Shown here in pieces: positions 1-6,791 of a stretch of DNA of 47,865 bases. The notes under the pieces are model-generated. The model worked only from the letters and a program-made list of their open reading frames with translations, had not been told where the DNA came from and did not search any database. Position 1 is the first letter of the stretch. Each line of letters opens with the position of its first letter. Origin of the DNA: Paramuribaculum sp. (lineage in GTDB: Bacteria; Bacteroidota; Bacteroidia; Bacteroidales; Muribaculaceae); contig JAIDTT010000081.1 of NCBI GenBank assembly GCA_029060545.1, forward strand, positions 47,757-95,621, in the 5' to 3' direction. The position numbers and the translations under genes were made by a program.

Positions 1-701
1 ACGCTCTTGTCGGTGGCATTATCTGGTGTTACTGTAGCTACGAGTGTTTCCGTATCACCAGGGAGTAAATCGAGCGATGTCTTATTGATCGATACGGCAG
101 TTACAGCAACTGTTTTCACTGTCACTGTACATTCCGCCTGCACACCCGAGGCCTTTACGGTGATTTTAGTCGTCCCGGGAGCAAGTGCGCTTACGGTTCC
201 TGAATCATCGACAGTTGCCACGGTCGGATCCGACGATTCCCAGGTTAGGTGATCCGAGGATGCACTTGCCGGAGCGATTGTAGCCTTTAGTGTTTCAGTC
301 TCTCCGGGGAATAATTCCAAAGCCGACTGGTCTAAAGTGATTGAAGTGATCTGCGCTGCCGTTACTGTCACCCGACATTCCGCTTTGGCACTACCCGCGT
401 ATGCAGTTATAGTCGTGGATCCTTCAGCCACAGCAGTCACTTTGCCATTGGCCACGGTCGCTACTTTAGGATTTGATGAAGTCCACGATACACGCTTATC
501 CGTTGCGTTATCCGGCTTTACGGTAGCTGTGATATCCGCACTCTCACCTACGGCAAGCGATAGCGATGTCGGGGTCAGACTGATGGATGATACCGACACC
601 GTCGCGGGTTCGGGCTCGGAATCCGAGCCTGAGCCCGAGCAGCCACTGAGTAGCAGAATAAGCAGCGATGTGAATAGAAGATTGGTTTTGCTTACGTACA
701 T
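1..701 (-). CDS. Big2/Ig-like repeat surface lipoprotein, C-terminus beyond window
   Basis: The minus-strand frame is open from an ATG at 701 to the left edge (233 codons, no stop), so the gene is partial. Residues 1-21 form a lipoprotein signal (hydrophobic LLILLLSGC with C21 as lipid site), followed by an acidic, Ser-rich stretch SGSGSDSEPEPEP-like that may favour surface display. Then come tandem bacterial Ig-like (Big2) domains at about residues 38-113, 117-197 and from 199 onward, with typical motifs such as TVKPDNATDK, VATV, GTTKITVKA and the closing CTVTV strand. Big2 domains are stalks of adhesins and other surface proteins; the effector part, if any, is outside the window. The start is fixed by the signal peptide and by the leader RNA ending 56 nt upstream. 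Family assignment is sure; the role is not. Confidence 0.88.
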   Translation of the reverse strand, partial: MYVSKTNLLFTSLLILLLSGCSGSGSDSEPEPATVSVSSISLTPTSLSLAVGESADITATVKPDNATDKRVSWTSSNPKVATVANGKVTAVAEGSTTITAYAGSAKAECRVTVTAAQITSITLDQSALELFPGETETLKATIAPASASSDHLTWESSDPTVATVDDSGTVSALAPGTTKITVKASGVQAECTVTVKTVAVTAVSINKTSLDLLPGDTETLVATVTPDNATDKS

Positions 702-757
702 CAGCAATAGTTTTTGTTTTCTCCGGCTGATACCCTGCGCCGGATTGGTACAAAAAC

Positions 758-1011
758 GAAAAACGTGGGTACCTTACCATTGCTCGTCCCACAGTTAGAG
801 GCTCTGGCATGTGCCCATCTTCATAGGAAGAGCAATGTGCAGAGCCCACGCATATATGTATATACACCAATAGCCTCATATTGCCTCGCGGCAACAAGCC
901 ATCAGTAGAGATACATATCCATAAGCATCTACCATTGCTACTGCCTTGATGAAGATTTGAAACTGCCAGATTTCTAACTGTCAAGAACAGAAACGCTGAT
1001 AAACGTCTTTC
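758..1011 (-). ncRNA. Pseudoknotted 5'-leader RNA, copy A (upstream of Big2 lipoprotein)
   Basis: Read on the minus strand. P1 pairs GAAAGACG (1011-1004) with CGTTTTTC (765-758), one G-U. P2 pairs CAGTTAG (980-974) with CTAACTG (798-792). P3 pairs TCTGGCA (970-964) with TGCCAGA (809-803). P4 pairs ATCTTCAT (956-949) with ATGAAGAT (824-817). The pseudoknot pairs ATTGCTCTTCCT (836-825) with 790-779, 11 of 12 positions. Joining segments are AAA (P2/P3), GTTTCAA (P3/P4), GGGCACA (P4/P3 return) and GCCT (P3/P2 return). The variable domain inside P4 (837-948) can fold further, for example ATATGTAT with ATACATAT. The element ends 56 nt before the ATG at 701. A small hairpin (722-744, GCCGGA/TCCGGC) sits in that linker. 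Confidence 0.85.
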
Positions 1012-1101
1012 TAAAATGTCCGTGCCCGGCACGGATGCCGGTCACTCGTCGCATCCCACCCGCGTACCCGCATACACGGCTCTGCGGATGTAATGCGCTC
1101 A

Positions 1102-1133
1102 CAAATATAGCCACAAATTCCCACATGCACAAA
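1102..1133 (-). promoter_or_regulatory. Bacteroidetes-type promoter of the Big2 lipoprotein
   Basis: On the minus strand a TTTG (1133-1130) is followed after 20 bp by TATATTTG (1109-1102), the standard -33/-7 arrangement. Transcription would start near 1096. The leader then contains a strong hairpin TCCGTGC/GCACGGA (about 1019-1035) before P1 of the structured RNA. Confidence 0.75.
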
Positions 1134-1360
1134 ATTTCCTCGCCCCACTAATTTTTTTAAATTTCGGGCAACCCCCACCCTAATCCCGTCGTAACTTTGC
1201 ATCCACAAACCGCCACTACATACCTCCGAACCGTCAGCCATGTCCAACCAGTCCGATGGATGCCACTGCGTAGCCCGGGAGCAGAGCCTACAGATTGCGC
1301 GGCAATTCTGCCTCCATCATCCACTAATTTTTTTGTGGCTATATCACGAAACGATTTAAT

Positions 1361-1391
1361 TTTGTATTTTGGGATAATTGGAGTATTTTTG
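1361..1391 (+). promoter_or_regulatory. Promoter of the 433-aa secreted protein
   Basis: TTTG (1361-1364), 19 bp, TATTTTTG (1384-1391). The transcript would begin near 1397, within or just before a hairpin GCGCAA/TTGCGC (1397-1412), and runs into the structured RNA at 1428. Confidence 0.75.
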
Positions 1392-1427
1392 CAGGGCGCA
1401 AAGAGTTGCGCGTACATACATAGTTAT

Positions 1428-1648
1428 AAGAAGCGTTTCGTGCTTTATCCTTTAACAGAAAATCGCCAATTTTCAATGACAGATAAGGAAACGAGCAGAC
1501 ATCGAACGCTCATGCTTGTCGTATATCCACTCCCCGACAAGGGGATATCGATATTCGATTAGGCGTGGGAGTGGATTGTCTATTTATCTGTCAGGCGTTT
1601 GGCGATGCCTCTGTTAAGATAGACAAGAACATCATTCCACGTCTTCTT
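1428..1648 (+). ncRNA. Pseudoknotted 5'-leader RNA, copy B
   Basis: P1 pairs AAGAAGCGT (1428-1436) with ACGTCTTCTT (1639-1648), with one bulge. P2 pairs TTAACAG (1452-1458) with CTGTTAA (1611-1617). P3 pairs ATCGCCAA (1462-1469) with TTGGCGAT (1599-1606). P4 pairs TGACAGATAA (1477-1486) with TTATCTGTCA (1584-1593). The pseudoknot pairs TTGTCTAT (1576-1583) with ATAGACAA (1619-1626). Joining segments are AAA, TTTTCAA, GGCGT and GCCT. None of the stem sequences match the other copies, yet every pairing and junction is kept. The variable domain (1487-1575) holds further hairpins, for example CCACTCC with GGAGTGG. The element ends 57 nt before the ATG at 1706. Confidence 0.85.
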
Positions 1649-1705
1649 TTTTATCTAATCCCAAAATCGTCAACTCGGGAATGGAGGCGACACACAAAAA
1701 TTACT

Positions 1706-3007
1706 ATGATCAAAAAACAATTGCTATCAGTAGCTTTGTCCACAATTGCGCTCGCGGCATCAGCGCAGTGGACTCTCAGCGGCGGTCACGTAGGTGACCG
1801 ACAGTTCACGGAGAAATCATCGGGCGTATATGAGTTGTCGCTCCCCGGAGATACTATCTATGGCCGCTTCTTATTGAAAAACGGAGACAATATACGCTAT
1901 GGAGCGACAAATACGTATGTGTGTGGAGGTGTAGCTTATACGCTTGCATCCGAGGGCGATAGCCTTATGATGGCCTCCTCGATCGCAAGCCCCGTTCTGA
2001 CTCTCGACACCAATGCCGGTACCCTGACAGCATCCGGCGATGTGCAACCGCTCTATCTGTTTGGTAATTTCAAAGGCAATTACTACAAGATTTATAAAGA
2101 TGTGTCGCCCGAAGCCTACTATGAAGGCAATGGTATCTATAAGGCGACGGATGTACAGATGCATGGAAACGACTTGACTGTATGCCAGATCGTGAGTCCG
2201 CCATCGTTGATAGGTGTGGCCTCCGGTGATTTCATTGCACCTTATAGATTTTCCGCAGTCGAAAGGACTTTGAAGTGGGATGAGCCGGCGGCTATGGAGC
2301 CGTGTGTGCGTTTGGCGGAGAAGAATTTCTCACTCCCCGAATATTTTGCTCTCATTGATGTAACTATCAATATGGTCGATGTGACATTTGAGGCGACACC
2401 CGTAAAGCTCTTCAATTTCGATCTCGAAAAGTTCTATGCTATCGGAAGCAATATATCTAATGAGTCAGCTACATCACGCTGGACCGATACGGGTTGCACT
2501 ACCGGTCTGCTAATGGATAGAACAGAAGAGGATGGTGTGATCACATTCTCTCTCAGCAATGTGGCTATACGCTCTACCGCTACTGCTGATTCCGAAGATC
2601 CGCGTGGTGAGATTGAGTTTGCAAGCAACCTCGGAAGTTGGGATGAAATTTATAGTGGTTATTGCTGGGGTTGGAATATCACGACGGATACGCTGACTCT
2701 CAATACAAATAATGTTGCAGCAGCTGTACTTCGCGACACCGGTAAATGGACAGCTCCTTATTCACTCCCGGTCGGGAAATATGATATATCGGTGACTGTG
2801 AGGGAGAAGGCTGCCATGCAATTTCGCGCAGTGCAGACGAGCACAAGCGCCGTCGAAGCAGTGAAGGCTGATGAGGTTGATCCCAATGTCCCGATTGAAT
2901 GGTATGATCTCGATGGGCGCCGTATCGCCGAGCCGGTAAAGAATGGTGTATTCCTTCGTCGTCAGGGTCAACGCACGCAGAAAGTATGGATCTTTAGCCG
3001 CAATTGA
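1706..3007 (+). CDS. Secreted protein with Bacteroidetes C-terminal module
   Basis: The 433-residue product starts at MIKKQLLSVAL, a signal peptide cleaved near ASA-QW. An in-frame start at 1565 lies inside the leader RNA and is not used. The mature part is rich in beta-strand-like and aromatic segments, including YLFGNFKGNYYKI and a second FYAIGSNIS segment, reminiscent of repeated SusE/SusF-type outer-membrane domains; that resemblance is by eye only. The C-terminus has WYDLDGRRIAEPVKNGVFL followed by a basic tail, matching the YxLxGxxV...GIYIxxGxK pattern common at the ends of exported Bacteroidetes proteins and suggestive of type IX-like sorting. No catalytic motif was recognised. It is transcribed from its own promoter through leader RNA copy B and ends at the shared terminator at 3032. 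Confidence 0.8.
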   Translation: MIKKQLLSVALSTIALAASAQWTLSGGHVGDRQFTEKSSGVYELSLPGDTIYGRFLLKNGDNIRYGATNTYVCGGVAYTLASEGDSLMMASSIASPVLTLDTNAGTLTASGDVQPLYLFGNFKGNYYKIYKDVSPEAYYEGNGIYKATDVQMHGNDLTVCQIVSPPSLIGVASGDFIAPYRFSAVERTLKWDEPAAMEPCVRLAEKNFSLPEYFALIDVTINMVDVTFEATPVKLFNFDLEKFYAIGSNISNESATSRWTDTGCTTGLLMDRTEEDGVITFSLSNVAIRSTATADSEDPRGEIEFASNLGSWDEIYSGYCWGWNITTDTLTLNTNNVAAAVLRDTGKWTAPYSLPVGKYDISVTVREKAAMQFRAVQTSTSAVEAVKADEVDPNVPIEWYDLDGRRIAEPVKNGVFLRRQGQRTQKVWIFSRN

Positions 3008-3031
3008 AATCTGCGATATAACAATATGAAG

Positions 3032-3062
3032 CAGGCCGGAATCCGATGGTGGATCCGGCCTG
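3032..3062. terminator. Bidirectional terminator between the secreted protein gene and ilvA
   Basis: CAGGCCGG (3032-3039) plus ATCC pairs with GGAT plus CCGGCCTG (3055-3062), with one bulged A, followed by TTTTG on the plus strand. It separates convergent genes. Confidence 0.75.
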
Positions 3063-3085
3063 TTTTGATAACTTCTAAAAGCTGC

Positions 3086-4297
3086 TTAGTTGGCGACTGT
3101 GAAGCCGGCGTCGGCAAGACCTTTGCGTAGGTCTGCGATATGAGCGGCGTCGCGCGTCTCAAGTTCGAAGTCGACTGCGCAGCCTCCAATATCGGTCGAA
3201 GCATTGTTGCGCTTATGCTCTACAGACATGATATTGGCACCGAGTTCGCCGATCACGGCGCATACGCGCGAAAGCTGGCCGGGCTTGTCGGAGAGGATTA
3301 CTGTGAGCGAGGCATTGCGTCCGCTACGTACCAGACCGCGGGTGATGACACGGTTTAGCGAGGTGACGTCGATGTTGCCCCCCGATACGAGGCACACTAC
3401 TTTCTTACCATTGATAGGTACTTTATTGAACATTGCAGCTGCTACGGATACGGCGCCCGCGCCTTCTGCCACGAGCTTCTGTTGCTCGATGAGAGCAAGG
3501 ATTGCAGCCGCAACTTCGTCGTCGGTGACGGTGACAATCTCGTCGACGTACTTAGAGCAGAGTTCGTAGGTATTGACGCCGGGCTCTTTCACGGCAATTC
3601 CGTCGGCGATAGTGGCCACTGACTGCAGGCGCTTGCGCTGCCCATCCTTGATGGATTCGACCATTGAGGGCGCGCCCTGAGCCTGTACACCGTAGACTTT
3701 CACATTGGGCTTGATTGTCTTTATGGTGAAGGCTACGCCGGATATCAGCCCGCCACCGCCTACTGGTACGATCACGGCATCTACATCAGGCATCTCGGTG
3801 ATGATCTCAAGGCCGATAGTTCCCTGACCTGCGATGACGAGCGGATCGTCGAAGGGATGTACGAGTGTGTAGCCGTGCTCCTTCTGCAGTTCGAGAGCAC
3901 GATTATAGGCATCGTCATATACTCCGGGCACGAGACAGACTTCGGCTCCGAGTGCTTTGGTCGCTTCGATCTTGGAGATGGGGGCGCCTGCCGGGAGGCA
4001 GATGATGGACTTGATACCGTTGTGTGTCGCGCCAAGAGCCACGCCCTGCGCATGGTTACCGGCGGAGCAGGCTATCACGCCACGCTTCTTCTCTTCTTCG
4101 CTGAGCTGAGATATCTTGTAGTATGCGCCTCGGAGTTTAAATGAGCCGGTGTACTGCAAGTTTTCGGGTTTGAGATATACCTGTGCGTCATTGCTGAGTT
4201 TGGTAGGACCTATGAGTTTGGGGTGACGCGCTACATTCTGGAGCACTTCGGCCGCGCGGTACACTTCGGCTATATCGATTACGGAGGTATTTGACAT
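3086..4297 (-). CDS. ilvA: Threonine ammonia-lyase with ACT domain
   Basis: This 403-aa PLP enzyme deaminates L-threonine to 2-oxobutanoate, the first step to isoleucine. The PLP lysine is K54 in SFKLRGAYYK. SAGNHAQG, the glycine-rich phosphate-binding PVGGGGLISG and the C-terminal LVSGGN follow in the usual order. Residues from about 325 on form a single ACT domain (SLTVILSDKPGQLSRV), which in this family senses amino acids. Length fits the short single-ACT type also seen for catabolic TdcB-like enzymes, so biosynthetic versus catabolic use is not settled by sequence. It is the last gene of a minus-strand run that begins at dxs, 42 bp after the SPOR lipoprotein gene. Confidence 0.93.
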   Translation of the reverse strand: MSNTSVIDIAEVYRAAEVLQNVARHPKLIGPTKLSNDAQVYLKPENLQYTGSFKLRGAYYKISQLSEEEKKRGVIACSAGNHAQGVALGATHNGIKSIICLPAGAPISKIEATKALGAEVCLVPGVYDDAYNRALELQKEHGYTLVHPFDDPLVIAGQGTIGLEIITEMPDVDAVIVPVGGGGLISGVAFTIKTIKPNVKVYGVQAQGAPSMVESIKDGQRKRLQSVATIADGIAVKEPGVNTYELCSKYVDEIVTVTDDEVAAAILALIEQQKLVAEGAGAVSVAAAMFNKVPINGKKVVCLVSGGNIDVTSLNRVITRGLVRSGRNASLTVILSDKPGQLSRVCAVIGELGANIMSVEHKRNNASTDIGGCAVDFELETRDAAHIADLRKGLADAGFTVAN

Positions 4298-4339
4298 GAT
4301 CGGTGAGTTGGTTATATCTATAAAGACGTTAGTGGTTAA

Positions 4340-4855
4340 TCAGCGTATATACATAGCTGGGCGCAATATGTACGGATATGGATCGCGAAGGGTAAGCGAT
4401 GTGTCAGCGCGTACCTTGTCGAGCAGTGTGGCTGCTTCGGCCGGCACGGATGTGCTGCAGGCCACGACGAAGTATTCCTGAGATCCGTTGTATACTACGA
4501 TGGCTTCGGGATAGCCGTTGGCAGCGAGACGCTCACGCATACTCCTGGCATTGAAGATCTGCTTGAACTTGCCGACGACCACGCCATAGCGCAGCATGGA
4601 TGATCCCTCTGGGTTACCGGCCTCTTTGCTGAGGGCGACGTGTTGGGTGATGACGGGGAGTTCCACATCACCGATTTTAAGCATTTTTGGTTCAAGACTT
4701 GAGCGAAGGTCAGCGGTAGTGGTGGAGTCACCGGTATCGGTGGCGCGCTCGCGTGCTTTGAGGTAAGCCTCACGGTAGTTGTTTTCGTTGGTCTTGCAAC
4801 CACCGATGATGATCGTGGCAAGTACGGTGAGTAGGATTAATATTTTTGTCTTCAT
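4340..4855 (-). CDS. SPOR-like domain lipoprotein
   Basis: The 171-aa product has a lipoprotein signal ending in TIIIGGC (C20). After a charged linker, residues about 88-160 resemble a SPOR domain: RYGVVVGKFKQIFNARSMRERLAANGYPEAIVVYNGSQEYFVV has the usual alternation of a beta strand, a helix with 'A..L...G', and a second strand. SPOR domains bind denuded glycan strands of peptidoglycan, so a periplasmic envelope role is likely. The start overlaps the stop of the upstream phosphoesterase gene by 4 bp, indicating translational coupling. The SPOR call is by pattern recognition and moderately confident. Confidence 0.72.
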   Translation of the reverse strand: MKTKILILLTVLATIIIGGCKTNENNYREAYLKARERATDTGDSTTTADLRSSLEPKMLKIGDVELPVITQHVALSKEAGNPEGSSMLRYGVVVGKFKQIFNARSMRERLAANGYPEAIVVYNGSQEYFVVACSTSVPAEAATLLDKVRADTSLTLRDPYPYILRPAMYIR

Positions 4856-5346
4856 TTTGAGAGATGTATTACTTCGAGATCAGAGATGTTGCCACTATCG
4901 AGCGTAAGTTTCACGAGCGTGCGGAATCGCTGCCAGCCTTGCTGTCCTGCTGCTCCGGGATTGACGTGCAGAAGGTCGAGCGCAGGGTCAGGCATCACCT
5001 TGAGGATGTGGGAGTGACCGCATACCATCAACTTGATGCGCTCATCGGAAAGCACATGTTTCAGCCCCGGGGTGTAACGGCCGGGGTAGCCACCGATATG
5101 AGTGAGAAGCACATTGACGCCTTCAACAGTGAAAATGAGCATCTCAGGACACGCACGCGTCACATCGCCATGATCCACATTGCCGCGTACAGCTCGCACC
5201 TCGGGGCCAATCCCCTTGAGTCGCTCAAGCAGAGAGATGTCGCCTATATCGCCGGCATGCCATATCTCGTCGCAGTCAGCGAAATGCTTTGCGTAGCGGT
5301 CGTCCCAGCAACTGTGGGTGTCCGACAGGATTCCTATGCGTTTCAT
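4852..5346 (-). CDS. YfcE/MJ0936-family metallophosphoesterase
   Basis: The 164-aa protein has the calcineurin-like metal-binding motifs in order: GILSDTHSCWDD at the N-terminus, WHAGDIGD near residue 31, VRGNVDH near 54, LLTHIGGYPGRY near 80 and MVCGHSH near 107. The size and motif set match the YfcE/MJ0936 family of small cytoplasmic phosphodiesterases, whose physiological substrates are generally unclear. It lies 23 bp after the alkaline phosphatase gene and overlaps the SPOR lipoprotein gene by 4 bp, so it is in the same transcription unit. Confidence 0.88.
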   Translation of the reverse strand: MKRIGILSDTHSCWDDRYAKHFADCDEIWHAGDIGDISLLERLKGIGPEVRAVRGNVDHGDVTRACPEMLIFTVEGVNVLLTHIGGYPGRYTPGLKHVLSDERIKLMVCGHSHILKVMPDPALDLLHVNPGAAGQQGWQRFRTLVKLTLDSGNISDLEVIHLSK

Positions 5347-5369
5347 GCCTCCGGGTACAGTGACGGTGG

Positions 5370-6770
5370 TTACTGATTGATGCCTGTGAGCGAGCGGATG
5401 ATTTCGGGAAGCTCGGTATTATCGTGGATTGGAGCGAAGAGCTCGGAGCCTACGCCTATGGCGAATACGGGCACCACGGCGCCGGAGTGATCGTTGGTTG
5501 TCCAACCGATACCGGCGGCACGGTTGATCACGTCGAATACCTCGTCGGCAAACTTATTGAATGACTTTCCGAGAGCATCCATATCGCCTTTAGAACGATA
5601 GTCGAGCACGATGGCAAACATCTCTTGTAGCTTCTGCTCGTCAGCTTCGCTCACCTCAATCGCATTGAAGAGATTGAGGTTATCGGTGAGGAGTTGCTTC
5701 ATGTAAGGCCAGTCGATGACCATACGGGAGCGGTTGAGTGCCATACACTGACCTTTGAAGCGCTCTTTCGACATAGCTGGGTAGCGGAGATACTGCGGTT
5801 CGATTCGGTAGCCCATCGAGCGGTTGGCCAGAGCGAGACCGCCTGTCTCGTGGTCGGCAGTGACTACGATGAGCGTTTCATCGGGATGAGCACGGTAGAA
5901 GTCAAGCGCGATATCCAGCGCGCTGTTGAAGCCCATCATCTCCCGGAGGAGAGTGGCGGCATCGTTAGAGTGTGCGGCATGGTCGATGCTTCCGCCCTCT
6001 ACCATCATGAAGAAGGCATCGGGACTCTTGGCCTTGAGGAAGTCGAGGCACGTCTGTGTCATAGCAGGGAGAGTGAGCACTCCGGGGAGTGAGTCGATAA
6101 GTAGACCTACTTCGTTATCGTATTCAGTGGATGTATTGAGCATCAGCACTCGCGGATGCTTGGCGGTAGCTACGGCTTCTGTTCCGCGCACTACGGATAC
6201 TCCGTTAGCCTCGAATACGTCGAGTAAGTCTGTGGCTTCGCCAGTCTGCTTATCGACGAGTCCGCGGAGATTGGCGCCGGCTATGAAGTCGAACCCGGAG
6301 GTCGCTGCCTGGCAACCGATCTGATAGAACATAGATCGGTGGGGCACGTGGGCGTAGTGGGCGGCCGGAGTTGCGTCGTCGGGAGCGACAGTAGTGACGA
6401 GACCTATACCATAGCCCATATCCTTAAGCTGAGTGGAGATGGAGGTGACGGGTACAGAGTCGGCATTCATACCGAGCATCCCGTTTTTGGTCTTGGAGCC
6501 GGTAGCCAGTGCTGTGCCGGCTGCGGCGGAGTCTGTTACACCCGACGAAGCGGAGTGGGTAGTAGCGGCTGAGGCTACTGGGAATGTCATCATGGTGATG
6601 AGCGAGTCGCTGCCAAGTACCATACGGTTGTAGGCCTGCGCAAGCGTTACGGCTCCGAAGCCCATACCGTCGCCGATATAACAGAATATGTATTTGGGTG
6701 CCTTGGGCGCGGCGTGGCCTATGCCGAAGCAAATGGCCAGAAGGACTAAAATGATGTTGAATCTACGCAT
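5370..6770 (-). CDS. Secreted alkaline phosphatase
   Basis: The 466-aa protein has a signal peptide (FNIILVLLAICFGIGHA) and the alkaline phosphatase core. YIGDGMGFG carries the first metal-binding Asp. SGVTDSAAAGTALATG carries the phosphorylated serine S81. VEGGSIDHAAH and VVTADHETGGLA supply further zinc ligands, and a late histidine lies in TTNDHSGAVVP. The enzyme releases phosphate from monoesters in the periplasm. Its position between maeB and a phosphoesterase gene with 21-23 bp gaps suggests co-transcription. No Pho box-like site was recognised. Confidence 0.92.
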   Translation of the reverse strand: MRRFNIILVLLAICFGIGHAAPKAPKYIFCYIGDGMGFGAVTLAQAYNRMVLGSDSLITMMTFPVASAATTHSASSGVTDSAAAGTALATGSKTKNGMLGMNADSVPVTSISTQLKDMGYGIGLVTTVAPDDATPAAHYAHVPHRSMFYQIGCQAATSGFDFIAGANLRGLVDKQTGEATDLLDVFEANGVSVVRGTEAVATAKHPRVLMLNTSTEYDNEVGLLIDSLPGVLTLPAMTQTCLDFLKAKSPDAFFMMVEGGSIDHAAHSNDAATLLREMMGFNSALDIALDFYRAHPDETLIVVTADHETGGLALANRSMGYRIEPQYLRYPAMSKERFKGQCMALNRSRMVIDWPYMKQLLTDNLNLFNAIEVSEADEQKLQEMFAIVLDYRSKGDMDALGKSFNKFADEVFDVINRAAGIGWTTNDHSGAVVPVFAIGVGSELFAPIHDNTELPEIIRSLTGINQ

Positions 6771-6791
6771 GTGATGATGATATTAGAGTGG

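Noticed and set aside
714-908. Similar short peptides (…LEALACAH…) read antisense from leader RNA copies A and C
   Set aside because: The similarity at 714-908 and 15626-15826 comes from conserved RNA bases (the P3 and joining segments), not protein. Copies B and D do not keep such a frame. Databases may hold these as spurious hypothetical proteins.
544-1032. 162-codon minus-strand frame over copy A and the start of the lipoprotein gene
   Set aside because: It is out of frame with the clear lipoprotein signal and Big2 domains, and it passes through the structured RNA.
1238-1357. 39-codon frame (MSNQSDGCHCVAREQ…) after a TAACTTTG at about 1191
   Set aside because: There is a -7-like box but no good -33 box, no family and no signal peptide. 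It may be a gene remnant inside the segment between direct repeats, but I cannot support it as a gene.
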